Below, one piece after another: positions 36,868-46,587 of a stretch of DNA of 64,000 bases (positions within the stretch are counted from its first letter, which is position 1; every line of letters begins with the position of its first letter). This stretch comes from Methanospirillum lacunae (GTDB lineage: Archaea; Halobacteriota; Methanomicrobia; Methanomicrobiales; Methanospirillaceae): the NCBI RefSeq assembly GCF_003173355.1, contig NZ_QGMY01000006.1:1-64000 (forward strand). Direction: 5' to 3'. The translations under genes were made by a program, and so were the position numbers. The notes beneath the pieces are model-generated. The model was not told where the DNA came from. It was given only the letters and a program-made list of their open reading frames with translations, and made no database searches.

Positions 36868-38142
36868 ATGTCATCAGCCCATAATTCAGGGGATATTCCG
36901 ATTAAAACGCTGTTACCACTTATCGCTGGTGGAACATTTCTTGGTATGACCATCTATGAATCGGTAAAAGATATCGTTCTCCCTGAAATCAGCAAATGGC
37001 AATCCCATCTCATAACTATAGCGGTATCGGTCATACTCGTCACTTTTTTGACATACATACTCCTGAAAAAACAGAACAACCTTCAGAGACAGATATTCCT
37101 GACTCGGCAAAATGCAGAATCGGCATTGAAACACCTCGCTTCAATAGTAGAGTCAAGCGATGATGCCATCGTGAGTATGACACAGGATGGGAAGATCATA
37201 TCCTGGAATCCCGGTGCTGAACGAATGTTTGGAATATCTGCAGATGAGATGATACATCAGACATTTAATCTTCTTCTCCCCCCGGATATGCCAAGTCGTA
37301 TCCCGGATATCATAAAACAGGCAGGTCTTGGAAGATCAACTCGTCATACAGATGGAGTGTTTATTAAAAAAGATGGAACACACATTCATCTTTCGCTGAC
37401 TATAACTCCAATATTCAATGCTCGGGAATACTCCGGAATGATTTCACTCATCGCTCGGGATATTTCTGAACAAATGAAGAGAGAAGAGATGCTAAAGACG
37501 CTCAATTTAAAACAACAACTTCTCTCATCCATCACCCGACATGATATCAATAACCGGTTGCATATCCTTTTGGGATATTGCTCAATACTTGAAGAAAAGA
37601 TATCTGATCCGGAGATAAGCCGACTTATTTCAGTCATAGAAGAACAATCGAACAGTATTAACCAACAGGTCCTGTTCATGAAAGACTACGAGTCCCTGGG
37701 AATAAAATCTCCGGCCTGGGACTGGGCAGATGAGATCTTTTCACGAGCAACGACATCATTTTCGAAAGATCCTATCGTCTTTGAGATATCACTAGACCAT
37801 CTGGAAATTTATGCAGATCCTCTGATTGAAAAAGCCATTTACAATATCTGTGAAAATGCTATCAGATATGGGAAAAAAATCACCTCCATTCATACATGGT
37901 TTTCCTATGACGAGGATATATGCACCTGGATTATAGAGGACGACGGAATCGGTGTTCAGGAAGAGTTTAAAGAGAAAATATTTGAGAGAGGATTTGGACA
38001 AAATACCGGTCTCGGACTGTTTCTGGTCCGTGAAATTCTGGCAATTACCAATATTCAGATCACAGAGACAGGTAACGCAGGCAAAGGTGCCCGGTTTGAA
38101 ATGACAATACCATCTGGTTCCTGGCGGATTGGCAAGCACTGA
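36868..38142 (+). CDS. PAS-domain sensor histidine kinase
   Basis: A 424-residue protein with two N-terminal membrane helices (about residues 9-27 and 45-65), a PAS domain at ~85-200 (ESSDDAIVSMTQDGKIISWN, then a PAC-type end FNAREYSGMISLIARDISEQ), and a kinase core. The H-box reads SITRHDINNRLHILLGY near residue 225, with the His in RHD as the expected phosphorylation site. The ATP-binding part has CENAIRYGK (N-box), EDDGIGVQEEFKEKIF (G1) and TGLGLFLVREI (G2). All key kinase motifs are present. A partner receiver is not nearby. It follows an IS66 relic. Confidence 0.9.
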   Translation: MSSAHNSGDIPIKTLLPLIAGGTFLGMTIYESVKDIVLPEISKWQSHLITIAVSVILVTFLTYILLKKQNNLQRQIFLTRQNAESALKHLASIVESSDDAIVSMTQDGKIISWNPGAERMFGISADEMIHQTFNLLLPPDMPSRIPDIIKQAGLGRSTRHTDGVFIKKDGTHIHLSLTITPIFNAREYSGMISLIARDISEQMKREEMLKTLNLKQQLLSSITRHDINNRLHILLGYCSILEEKISDPEISRLISVIEEQSNSINQQVLFMKDYESLGIKSPAWDWADEIFSRATTSFSKDPIVFEISLDHLEIYADPLIEKAIYNICENAIRYGKKITSIHTWFSYDEDICTWIIEDDGIGVQEEFKEKIFERGFGQNTGLGLFLVREILAITNIQITETGNAGKGARFEMTIPSGSWRIGKH

Positions 38143-38370
38143 ATAGGCATTAGCCACATAATCGGGCCTGGATCTCTCTATGATGTATCTCTCTGGCACA
38201 TTGTAATGGGTAGTATATCCATATCCGGTTCCTTTGATACCGTTTTATACAGGAATGCCAAGAACAAAACCCAGAATATTATTTATTTTCTAATGGCCAG
38301 GGTCAAAGATCTTTTTTTCCCTGTGAGATGAGTAACATCTTTCCCGTTCCCCCCCTGATATTATCATCAT

Positions 38371-39687
38371 ATGAATGCTGAACATTCACGATGGAAATCC
38401 GGGTTTACAATCGGATTACTCCTGACAGTGATTTTTTCATTCACGATTGGGGTGGCAGATCAGAATTCCTCATCGTTTCTTGATATGACCTTTAATAGTC
38501 CAAATGGATACGCCCTCTGGCATACGCACAATGCCAGTCAGGACCGGAATCTTGAGATGGCTATCCAACAGAACGGGAATATCCTTGTTGGTGGCTATAC
38601 GAATAATACGAACCAGAAAGATATCCAGGTACTCAGATATTATCCAAATGGGACTTTGGATTCCGGGTTTGGGAAGGGAGGGTGGTTAACCTATTCAGGT
38701 GCTGCGGGCAAGGACGACTATGCTTTTGGTATAGCTCTTGATGCGAAGAATAACATTCTCGTCTCTGGTAGAGAAGACAATGGAAATAACGCCGATATTC
38801 TATTGCTGCGGTATACTCCGGACGGGATACGTGATTCTTCATTCGGTGTTAACGGAACGGTTACCTATAGAGGGAGTGGTAATGGCACTGATTCCGGCCG
38901 GGGGCTTGTCGTCCAGAAGGACGGGAAGATTGTTGTGTGCGGCGAGGTGAATGTAAGTTCGCACAAGGAGCTTGCTGTTCTCCGGTATACTCCGGAGGGA
39001 AAACTCGACCCTGATTTCGCCTCTTCCGGAGTCTTTACTCTTTCGAATATGAGTGGGGCAGAGAGTTATGGATTTGCAGTCGCTCTCGATCAGAATGAGC
39101 ATATTCTGGTGACCGGATCTTCTCATGAAGACGGAACAGATAGGATTGTTCTGGTGAAACTTGATGAAAACGGTCTCCTTGATTCTTCGTTTGGATCAGG
39201 TGGAACAGTTGTCTGGAATGGACAGCAAGGAGGGCCCGACTATGGAAACTGGGTGAGTGTCACCGCAGAAGATAATATCCTGGTGACGGGAGTTGAGACT
39301 GACACTTCCGGGTCTTTTGATATTGTGCTCATTCGGTATCATTCGGATGGAACGCTGGACACAACGTTCGGCACCGATGGGGTTGCCCGGTTTGGATATT
39401 CCGGATATCAGTATGCCTGGGGTCAAACCCGGATGCCTGATGGGAGAATCATCGTCGCCGGGGCTTCATTGGTTGGCACCCATGTAACACCGGTGCTTAT
39501 TGGCTTTACCAAGGATGGAAAACTCGATACCTCTTTTGGTTCAAATGGGGTGGTTTCATTTGAGACAATTGGTATTGGTCGTCTATATGCAGTTCATGAG
39601 GATGATAAGGGAGGTCTTGTTGCATGTGGGTATATTACCGAGAGTGATACTGATCTGAGACTTCTTCTCAGAATGAATCCGGAATAA
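38371..39687 (+). CDS. Secreted delta-60 repeat protein
   Basis: A 438-residue exported protein with a signal peptide (IGLLLTVIFSFTIGVADQ). The mature part is composed of about six repeats of ~55 residues, each with the pattern LVxGxxxxxxxxDIxVLRYxPDGxLDxxFGxxG, the delta-60 (TIGR02608) repeat. Examples are VLRYYPNGTLDSGFGKGG, LLRYTPDGIRDSSFGVNG and LIRYHSDGTLDTTFGTDG. The fold is beta-propeller-like. Such surface proteins are common in Methanospirillum and related genera; the ligand is unknown. The sequence is much less AT-rich than the island that follows. Confidence 0.85.
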   Translation: MNAEHSRWKSGFTIGLLLTVIFSFTIGVADQNSSSFLDMTFNSPNGYALWHTHNASQDRNLEMAIQQNGNILVGGYTNNTNQKDIQVLRYYPNGTLDSGFGKGGWLTYSGAAGKDDYAFGIALDAKNNILVSGREDNGNNADILLLRYTPDGIRDSSFGVNGTVTYRGSGNGTDSGRGLVVQKDGKIVVCGEVNVSSHKELAVLRYTPEGKLDPDFASSGVFTLSNMSGAESYGFAVALDQNEHILVTGSSHEDGTDRIVLVKLDENGLLDSSFGSGGTVVWNGQQGGPDYGNWVSVTAEDNILVTGVETDTSGSFDIVLIRYHSDGTLDTTFGTDGVARFGYSGYQYAWGQTRMPDGRIIVAGASLVGTHVTPVLIGFTKDGKLDTSFGSNGVVSFETIGIGRLYAVHEDDKGGLVACGYITESDTDLRLLLRMNPE

Positions 39688-39689
39688 TC

Positions 39690-39697
39690 TTTTTTTT
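39690..39697 (+). terminator. T-run terminator after delta-60 gene
   Basis: Eight T residues three bases after the stop codon. Archaeal termination commonly uses such runs. Confidence 0.4.
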
Positions 39698-39882
39698 AGA
39701 CCTGTGGGCTTGATTCCCGGTGGGTTGTCTGAGGATAAACTGTGATGTCAAGCGAGTGTGAGAAATAAAGGAAGAACCTGGCCGATGTCTGGGAGATCTT
39801 TCGATTTGGTTAACCGAATCATTCATGAGTGTGTGATCTTTTGCTTGTGAGCCCTTCTGTTATGTTAAAGTGAAATACCAGA

Positions 39883-40152
39883 TCAATATTTTCGATACAC
39901 GTGTTTTCTATGACCTGCATCAAGGACTATGATAACCATGGTATCATCTTCGATCTTGAGGATGACACGGAATATCCCTACCCGTAAGGAGTAGCGTCTA
40001 GCTCCATCCGGGCTTTTGAGTTTTTTTAAAAATAGTAAAGGATTTTCGAGGTGGCAAAGGTCTTCGAGTCTCTGATAAATAGTGAGCCGATATTCTTTGG
40101 GTATCTGTTTGAATCCCTGTTCAGCAGAATGGGAAAATACGAGAGTAAATAT
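39883..40152 (-). pseudogene. RelE/ParE-type toxin gene with an ATA in place of a start codon
   Basis: The minus-strand frame 89 codons long reads FTLVFSHSAEQGFKQIPKEY, then LEDLCHLENPLLFLKKLKSP, then GARRYSLRVGIFRVILKIED and ends in GHRKHVYRKY. These are the full RelE fold markers, including the terminal basic/Tyr motif thought to act in mRNA cleavage. The codon at the natural start (40152-40150, one base after the antitoxin stop) is ATA. No ATG, GTG or TTG lies upstream in frame. Either the toxin is silenced by this change or it uses a non-standard start. A dead relative is at 15.4 kb. Confidence 0.75.
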
Positions 40153-40153
40153 T

Positions 40154-40393
40154 TTATTCGTCTCCCAGTCTTCTTTTTAATTCATCAAGGGTGTATGTTT
40201 TTCCATTTTTATATTCAGTTTCTGCCTGTTGTATTCGTGCCCATTCTTCTGGAGTAATATCATCTTCAGTATTGGAAAGCACGATAAGTCGCTCGATAAC
40301 CTCTGCATATGTTTCATTGGGATACGCTTTCAGATGATCAAGAGCGTGGATGGTTGATTCAGGGATCTGGATAGTTGAGGAGGACATAGACAT
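40154..40393 (-). CDS. Antitoxin of RelE-type pair
   Basis: A 79-residue protein. The start SSTIQIPESTIHALDHLKAY and EVIERLIVLSNTEDD is a short DNA-binding N-terminus of the small archaeal antitoxin type; the C-terminus is acidic then YTLDELKRRLGDE, which would wrap the toxin. The toxin frame begins one base after its stop, as in coupled pairs. ATG at 40393 or 40387. As the toxin may be dead, this could be a surviving partner with a cross-neutralising role. Confidence 0.8.
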   Translation of the reverse strand: MSMSSSTIQIPESTIHALDHLKAYPNETYAEVIERLIVLSNTEDDITPEEWARIQQAETEYKNGKTYTLDELKRRLGDE

Positions 40394-40860
40394 GTGATAT
40401 TTGGATTGGGTAGTAATGAATATAATGGAAATCCGTATTTATGAAGAGGGGATCAGTACTCTTCGTCTAACGGTATTGCACGTCAGTTATATGTACACCA
40501 GATAATAAAAAAATGCCCGAATTCCAGGATATCTGAAACTATGTACGTGTCATCACGGGTACAATTGTAATTCTGGTTTCAATATCTCACCGGGTATATG
40601 AGTTTCCCAGCAAGAACCAGAGGTATAAATTCAAATCAGCCACAATAGCGGATTCTCATATTACTTTCCGGTATATTAGAGATCATTGCATTCAGATCCA
40701 GGAAACTGGGGACTGGTTTTGGACAATAGGTCTCTGAAACCCGAACAGATGACAACTTGAACAGAGGCACGTGATCTGTTCACCAATAAGTGAATTCTGA
40801 TCCACCGGTTCATGGTAACCGGACCATCTCACTACATTCACGTTTACTGGATAGGTTTAT
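40394..40860. other. Intergenic, no gene recognised
   Basis: Upstream of the antitoxin. The part next to 40400-40450 should contain the promoter of the antitoxin. No coding region supported. It leads into the tandem repeats. Confidence 0.4.
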
Positions 40861-41820
40861 AGCGAGTTCTTCAGGCAATGCTGACTGATGTAATCATATA
40901 TCACCGGGGCAAGTCCGGGGATGGTTTGGGCGAATATATCCGGTCTGTTCAATGATGGCTTGCCCGTTCCAGACCGGGACAAGGGCTGTGTGCTTAATTC
41001 ACCTCGGTTCACCTGAATGGGGGGGTCTTCTTTGTTACTGCCACCTCCCGGGGTTTAGTTACCTGCCCGGTTTTGGTTGATTGGGCTGAAGGATATGACC
41101 GGAGCCTGGTTTTGGGGGTGAGTTCGAATTGTCAGAAGGGTTTCCCGGATGTATTGATAGCGAGTTCTTCTGACAATGCCGACTGGTGAGGGGATAGTTC
41201 AGAGGATGAGTCAGGGTATGCCACATAGTCCGGGAGATGAGAAGGGTAAAACCGGGGATGGTTCGGGGATTAATTCACCACGGTTCACTGGATTGGGAGT
41301 TCTCTTTTGTATGATACTGCTCCCTTCCGGTGAGATAGTCCGGGGGTGAGGCACCTGCCCGGGATTGGCTGATTGGGGTGAGAGGTAATCCGGGTGCCTG
41401 ATTTCATGTGGTGAGTCTGAACGGTCAGAATGGTTTCCCGGATGTATTGATAGCGAGTTCTTCTGACAATGTCGACTGTTGAGGGGATATTTCAGAGGAT
41501 TGATCAGGGTATGCAGAATAGTCCGGGTAGATGAGAGGGGAAAACCCGGGGATGTTTCGGGTGAATATATCCGGTCTGTTGAATGATGATTTGTCTGGTC
41601 CAAACCAATAGGTTTATGCTATCACGGGACTAGGGTTCAGTGCTCATTTCACCACGGTCCACTTGAGGGTGAATTTTCAATTATTATGATGTTGGCCCTC
41701 TCCCGGTGTGATAACCCGGGGGTGAGTTACCTGCCCGGGATTGGTTGATTGGGGGGAAAGGTATGGCCGGTGCCTGAGTTTGGATGGGGAGATGGAATTG
41801 GAAGACGGGTTTCAGGACGG
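40861..41820 (+). repeat. Non-coding ~295-bp tandem repeat array
   Basis: About three imperfect units begin with AGCGAGTTCTTCTGACAATG-like sequence at 40861, 41159 and 41452 (298 and 293 bases apart); the last unit trails off near 41820. Each unit contains in order a CCGGGGATGG block, a CACCACGGTTCACTTG block, a CCGGTGTGATA-CCCGGG block, TTGATTGG, and GGTGAGTCTGAACGGTC. The unit lengths are not multiples of three and mutated positions do not follow codons. A 130-codon frame on the minus strand is therefore chance. GC content is well above that of the neighbouring island. Confidence 0.8.
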
Positions 41821-41981
41821 ATGGAGAGACAATTTCAGCAAGTATCTTCTTAATTTTCTCGCGACACTTTGAGCCGGCAATATCAAAATATTTTATTTAA
41901 CCGCTCCATGTCCTCCTGCATTCGGATGAGAACAACACTGGTCCCATAACCGTTAATGATACCATATAATTTTTCGAAAAA
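41821..41981. other. Transition after repeats
   Basis: Short AT-rich stretch between the array and the HTH relic; nothing recognised. Confidence 0.3.
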
Positions 41982-42280
41982 TTAAAGGGCTGATTGAATT
42001 TGTCTATCGACCTTATACCGGTTCTGAATATCCAGAGTCTTTTTCATCTTCTTGTGTAGATAAACTAGTTCAGCGGTGACATCCACAAATTGTTGGAGAG
42101 GTGCTGGATTTAAAGAGTCCGGTAAGGTGCGATCATAGCATCCTTGACCTGCTCGGTCTGATGATCTATGTGCTGTTTGTATCGGTATGCCGAAAATATC
42201 GATAATCCATATCGTTTTGCGATATCGGAGATCGAAATATCAGCACGGATGTCAGAGCCGATCCGTTTATGCTCGTAATG
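41982..42280 (-). pseudogene. Frameshifted gene relic with helix-turn-helix
   Basis: The upstream part (about 42280 down to 42140) reads HKRIGSDIRADISISDIAKR, then GLSIFSAYRYKQHIDHQTEQ, which has a plain helix-turn-helix (ISDIAKRYGLS). A frameshift follows near 42130, and the continuing frame reads LQQFVDVTAELVYLHKKMKK and TLDIQNRYKVDRQIQSAL with a stop at 41982. Both parts are protein-like and in order, so this was one gene. There is no start codon. Family not identified; it resembles small HTH proteins near phage or transposon genes. Confidence 0.55.
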
Positions 42281-42618
42281 GTTATAGCATTTTCATGGTT
42301 TTACCACGAATTAACTCCCGAATTATCCAAACCCTGCATTGTGATATCTTTCGATAAGAGATAAAAGGAAGCGAAAAATGAATAATATTCAAGTGATGAT
42401 GCCTTATAATTTTACTGCCATCAGTAAACTATCATAAATAATAGTTTCCAGTATTTGCTTTTTTACTATCAATTTTTCAAACGTGTTCATTGTCGTCTTT
42501 TGGAGAAAATAACCCAGATTAAAGATTCTCTCATAATCATAATTCATTTTTTAGCATACTATTATGAGTAAAATCAACTAAGAGAGATTTAATGAAAACA
42601 TAGAGAGATATCATTCTA
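42281..42618. other. AT-rich intergenic region
   Basis: The GC content falls sharply here, marking the left boundary of the AT-rich island. No gene recognised. Confidence 0.4.
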
Positions 42619-42635
42619 GCAAATATATATATATA
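42619..42635 (+). promoter_or_regulatory. TATA-like promoter
   Basis: AAATATATATATATAAA is an extended TATA box; a transcription start about 25 bases downstream would give a short leader before the ATG at 42664. Confidence 0.5.
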
Positions 42636-42663
42636 AAACAGTGAAATTTATTTAATTAATATT

Positions 42664-43482
42664 ATGACATCCGATCAAACCGAAGAAACACCAGAATTAA
42701 TGACATTTCTATCAAACATTTCCCATTTTATTACATCTAATCAAAAATCATTAATTGATTGGGAACCATATTTTCAACGATTCACTTTTTCAGATATTTA
42801 TAAGAAATGTCCGCGAGTTTATCAAAGTCAATATTTTGGTGATAATGATTATGAATGGAGGTTAACAGAAGCACTAAAGATGGCATATCTAAAAAATCCC
42901 ACATATGCCCACTCAATGATAATAGCAATGATTCAAGAAGAAATAAAACCCAATGACCAATTATTACAAAATAATCCCTTCATCGAGGAGGTATTAAGTA
43001 AGGGAGGAACTCCAATAAATATGATTGTTCCATTATCCCAATCAAATAAATATATCAAAATTTCTCCTTTACCTAATCCTTTTTACGAGGAATTAGTTGA
43101 AAATATTTGTAAAACATACAATTGTGGAATATACATCGCAACCGAAATTCTTTCTAGAAAACTCATTGAAAATTTGGTTATTGATGTTTTACGTAAGAAA
43201 TATGGAACTACTAGGCTTGATTTATATTATATTACTGCAAACCGCAGATTTCAACCATTCTCCACTCTTGTGAATAATTTTGAAATCAACATATCTGATT
43301 TTCATTACATTATTCCCTCACTTGATAGAGATTTCATTAACAAGATAAACAAATTTCGAGACAGTGGAAACAGTGCAGCACATAATCTTGAATTCCAAGG
43401 TGTAAAGGATAAATTGGACAAAAATAACCTAGATTTAGAATCTGTTGTAAAAACCCTTTTGAGATTACTTAGTTCCCTTTAA
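42664..43482 (+). CDS. AT-rich accessory protein of unknown function, possible DUF4145/HEPN-like C-terminus
   Basis: A 272-residue protein, largely helical. The C-terminal part contains FRDSGNSAAHNLEFQGVKDK near residue 235, similar to the R-x-x-GN-x-AAH motif of DUF4145/HEPN-type proteins, whose RX4-6H motif is an RNase site. Whether the strict HEPN RxxxxxH motif is satisfied is uncertain. The N-terminal portion is unclassified. Codon use is AT-rich like the defence genes further right and unlike the genes on the left. It may be an accessory or defence gene; it stands alone, next to an insertion sequence. Confidence 0.5.
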   Translation: MTSDQTEETPELMTFLSNISHFITSNQKSLIDWEPYFQRFTFSDIYKKCPRVYQSQYFGDNDYEWRLTEALKMAYLKNPTYAHSMIIAMIQEEIKPNDQLLQNNPFIEEVLSKGGTPINMIVPLSQSNKYIKISPLPNPFYEELVENICKTYNCGIYIATEILSRKLIENLVIDVLRKKYGTTRLDLYYITANRRFQPFSTLVNNFEINISDFHYIIPSLDRDFINKINKFRDSGNSAAHNLEFQGVKDKLDKNNLDLESVVKTLLRLLSSL

Positions 43483-43679
43483 TATATTGATCAGGGTTTA
43501 TTCTCTTTCTTTAATTACTCATGCCGTGATCCTACACTATTACCATGAGAGAATAGTTAAAACCATAATTTACCACTTTGATTTCAAACACCACTGATAT
43601 CATCCGCTATAGTGACCTATTTTTTCCTTAATTTCATCGAGAAACTGTATATGACAGTCACTATTTTTTCGTCAAAACT
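43483..43679. other. Left flank of IS1634-like element
   Basis: Contains the unlocated left end of the insertion sequence. I searched by eye for CCCAACTTTGCCAC, the reverse complement of the right end, and did not find a clean match, so the left end may be degraded. Confidence 0.35.
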
Positions 43680-44987
43680 TCATGTAATCACCCAATTATA
43701 GTCCGAAATCATCGTGTTGATGGCATCAAAATTGGAGTGAATGAACCTTTTTGTCTTCCTCATCCACGAATTAATCGTAACTGTCAAATTTGATAGCGTC
43801 GTTTTGATGAATTTCGTTGACGTATGCTTCAGTTCCGGGATCTCAAATCGGATCAGTGAGACAAATACCTGTGTGATAAATCCAATGATTAACACCCCAT
43901 AAATACTGTTATCGGTCCAGACACGTAATGGTTTGATATCAATCTCATTTTTGAGAGAGTTGAATATCTTCTCAATCGAGTCCTTTTTCCGATAGGTCAG
44001 AAGGGCTTCAGTAAGTGTCAAATTCTTACTCGATTTTAGACAGAAGAATCCTTCTCTCCCTGTGATGAACTTTCCTTCAAGAAGCTTGACGGTATCATCT
44101 TCGGAGAGTTCAATCAGCTTTGTCTGGATGGAGTAGTCCACCTCCACAAGAAGATTGTTTATTCTGAATCGTTTTGGAAGAGCCTTATTCTTGTCAATAC
44201 TCTCCTGAATGGCCTTTGTTCTTTTATCTCACTGACGATTTTTCTGGCTCTGTATTCTAACTGCTCTTTCTGCAACTTTTCTGAGACGTAGAGATAATTA
44301 GTACTGTTAGGCTTCTCTATTTTAATTCCGCGAATCCCTGAATCTTTTTCAATAACCTGAGGATTATAGGTTTCAAACTCAGCGATTATCTTGTCATCGC
44401 TCTTGTTGAGCTTCTTTCCGGTGACGTACTGAAGATTATCTGCCTGGATAATCTGAGTATTAGCGACACTGTTGGCTCCTTTATCGAATATTACCAGAGA
44501 TCCTTCTCTCAGCCGGTTCCTTGACTGCCGATATGTCTTCGTGAAGTGGGTCTGATCATTGAGATTGCCAGGTTCGATTGTCATCCCAATAGGGATATTT
44601 ACCGGGTCAGAAAGGTCTGTAACACCAACATTGTCCATACTTTCCAAGCCGGGTCTCATTGCTATGAAGTACTATGCTGGTCCAATCCATGTTGATGTTG
44701 GTATGCTCAAAATCATACCTCAAAAAGAGTACATCCTGGATATCAGAGATGATTTCTTCCCGATTAACACCAAGGATTTCAAGGACACGGTAAAGAGTTC
44801 TTTCGCTGAAGGAAGGGAGGGAAAATTCAGCAAGCACTTCAGGCCAGTTGATCCAGTCATGAGACCTCTTTATGCTGAAGTTATCCGTCAATTTGTAACA
44901 GATGAGGGCTCGAAGGAGATGATTGATATCGATACCCCTCGTCTTGTGTTTTCCGAAGATTTCGCAAAAGTTCAGGACTTCATACAA
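43680..44987 (-). pseudogene. IS1634-like DDE transposase, body (frameshifted)
   Basis: The reconstructed protein is about 460 residues. Frame A (44987-44607) holds the N-terminal domain with LLRALICYKLTDNFSIKRSH; it continues in another frame (44659-44159) with GSLVIFDKGANSVANTQII and KLNKSDDKIIAEFETYN, then returns to the first frame at 44147 with EALLTYRKKDSIEKIFNSLK. The VIFDKGA (second Asp) and the KDSIEKIF (catalytic Glu region, IExxF-like) support a DDE transposase of the IS1634/IS4 group. Two frameshifts plus the inserted IS mean it is dead. Confidence 0.75.
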
Positions 44988-44992
44988 CTTAT

Positions 44993-46247
44993 TAGCCCCC
45001 TCCTCAACTTACCACTCAGCGGCCTGTTTAATTCTCTTCTTTATGTCTGAATCAGTTAATAGTAAGAGTCCCAGTAAAAGTACATTCAATGCTACGGTTT
45101 TTTGAACTGATTTTTTTGTATAACAATGTAAAGACTCCCAAGAAAGAGCCTTTTTAACGAATTTGAATAAATCTTCAATTTTTGAGCGTATTGAGATCCA
45201 TTCAGTAGGGTCATTAAGAAATTCAAACAATTTTCTGAGTAAATGTTGAATTTTTTCAATGTGCTCATGTACTCTGCTTGAATTAAACCAAATAATTGAT
45301 GAATTAAATAAATTTTTTAGTTTTTTGATGTTGAGATTCTTTTTAGGCAAGATAAGCGGTAATATCCTATGATTTAAAAGTGGTTCAGCATAATTTTCAT
45401 ATGCGTAGTATCCTCGGTCAAGGATTACACAATCGATCTCTTTCAAAATTCGTCTTCTCATCAATTCAATAATGATTTCAGGAAATATTTTAGAATCATG
45501 TGGAGAACCTGAATGCAACAAAAAAGCTAATGGCAATAATGATTTTGAATCAATTGCTAGTGTTAGTTTATATCCAATATAATACCCTTTTGAAGGCGAA
45601 TACCCCCAGGAATATGGTACTGAACCAAGTTTTGATTTTGTGTATTTCCTTCAGAACCAATTCAATTCAATAGATAATGCAGAACCATCAATTATGATTC
45701 TTTGTGGCTCTTTAGTTCTTTTCTTCGGTTTTATTGAGTTCAATATTCCATTGGTTAAAGCAACAAATTGCTCATCTGAAAATTGACTCGAAAACCGGTA
45801 AATCCAATCAGCTGATGGAACCGTCCGAATATTTAGAAATTTACGTAATTGAGGACGTTTCTTAATTTCACTTATGGCATACGTGATGTCTAAAGAGAAA
45901 AACATCGAAACAAAAATTATTGATAGGTATATTCGAGCAAGAGGAACTGGATTTATCTCAGCTTTAGAGATTTCTTGTCCCACCCTGCGCTTATCGAAAT
46001 TTCGGATAACCGTTTCAAGCAATAACCATTTATGGTCTTTAGGATCAACTATTAATGGAGATTTCATTGTTATAACCAAATAATAAACCTCCTTCTTGTA
46101 CCGTAGATCTTTCGGTTTGAGTCTCTTCTTTTATTGAAAATAAGGGATATTTGAATGTACTTTTTATGTTCCCGTGAAATTTTCAAAGTATCTACAAAAT
46201 TGGGTTAGATTTACTCTCTGATTTTGAGTCTCCTTTGGAGGGGGCTA
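44993..46247 (-). mobile_element. 1,255-bp IS4-like insertion sequence with 7-bp target duplication
   Basis: The ends are TAGCCCCCTCC and its exact inverted copy GGAGGGGGCTA (44993-45003 and 46237-46247). They are flanked by the identical heptamer AACTTAT at 44986-44992 and 46248-46254. The insertion lies inside the N-terminal codons of the IS1634-like transposase. The perfect ends and duplication show that the event is recent compared with decay of the host element. Confidence 0.9.
45009..46067 (-). pseudogene. IS4-like DDE transposase gene with in-frame TGA
   Basis: One frame of 353 codons from ATG 46067 (MKSPLIVDPKDHKWLL) to 45009, broken only by TGA at 45651-45649, after the SALSIELNWF segment. 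The continuing frame is RKYTKSKLGSVPYSWGYSPS. DDE elements: IIIDGSALS (first Asp), VILDRGYYAY (second Asp), RSKIEDLFKFVKK (Arg-3-Glu-6-Lys of the YREK motif). The TGA is best read as a nonsense mutation because the rest of the gene is intact and nothing suggests recoding. Confidence 0.85.
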
Positions 46248-46587
46248 AACTTATCAACGAGGAAAATAGTACCGATAGGAAAGGATATATTTTCATTAGG
46301 CGCTAGTTCATTAGTTCTTAGTTTTGTTTGCATTTTAGTCGATTCAAACATCACTAAGGACGCATTTATTTCTTGTTAGTGGCAAAGTTGGGTTAGAATA
46401 ATCCGACTGATATTGCCATAAATTCAAGGTGTTTTTTACCAATCGGTGATAACTAACAAGTTTGAAGAAATGATTATTATAAAAGCAAATGCAGGATATT
46501 ATAATTTAACCATTCTCATAAAAAAATATTTGTAATATTAGCTGTTTAGCTCAAATTAATATAATAAAAAATGCCACTAAAAAATAC

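Larger units (their letters stand above)
43680..46392 (-). mobile_element. IS1634-like insertion sequence interrupted by another IS
   Basis: The element runs from at least the transposase stop (43680) to the GTGGCAAAGTTGGG end (46392). It is split by a 1,255-bp second element at 44993-46247. Removing that element and one copy of the 7-bp duplication restores the reading frame: the ATG at 46333 (MQTKLRTNELAPNENI) runs through FPIGTIFLVDKLYEVLNFCE into the next part. The right end is repeated at bases 1-63 of the window. Confidence 0.7.

Noticed and set aside
41211-41603. 130-codon minus-strand frame inside the tandem repeats
   Set aside because: The repeat unit lengths are not multiples of three, so the frame differs between units; Pro/Ser/His-rich sequence reflects GC-rich repeat DNA.
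40861-41820. CRISPR array
   Set aside because: The units are ~295 bases with imperfect similarity along their full length, not short constant repeats with variable spacers.
45649-45651. Selenocysteine or other recoding of the TGA
   Set aside because: Transposases are not selenoproteins, and no SECIS-like structure was noted. A nonsense mutation is simpler.
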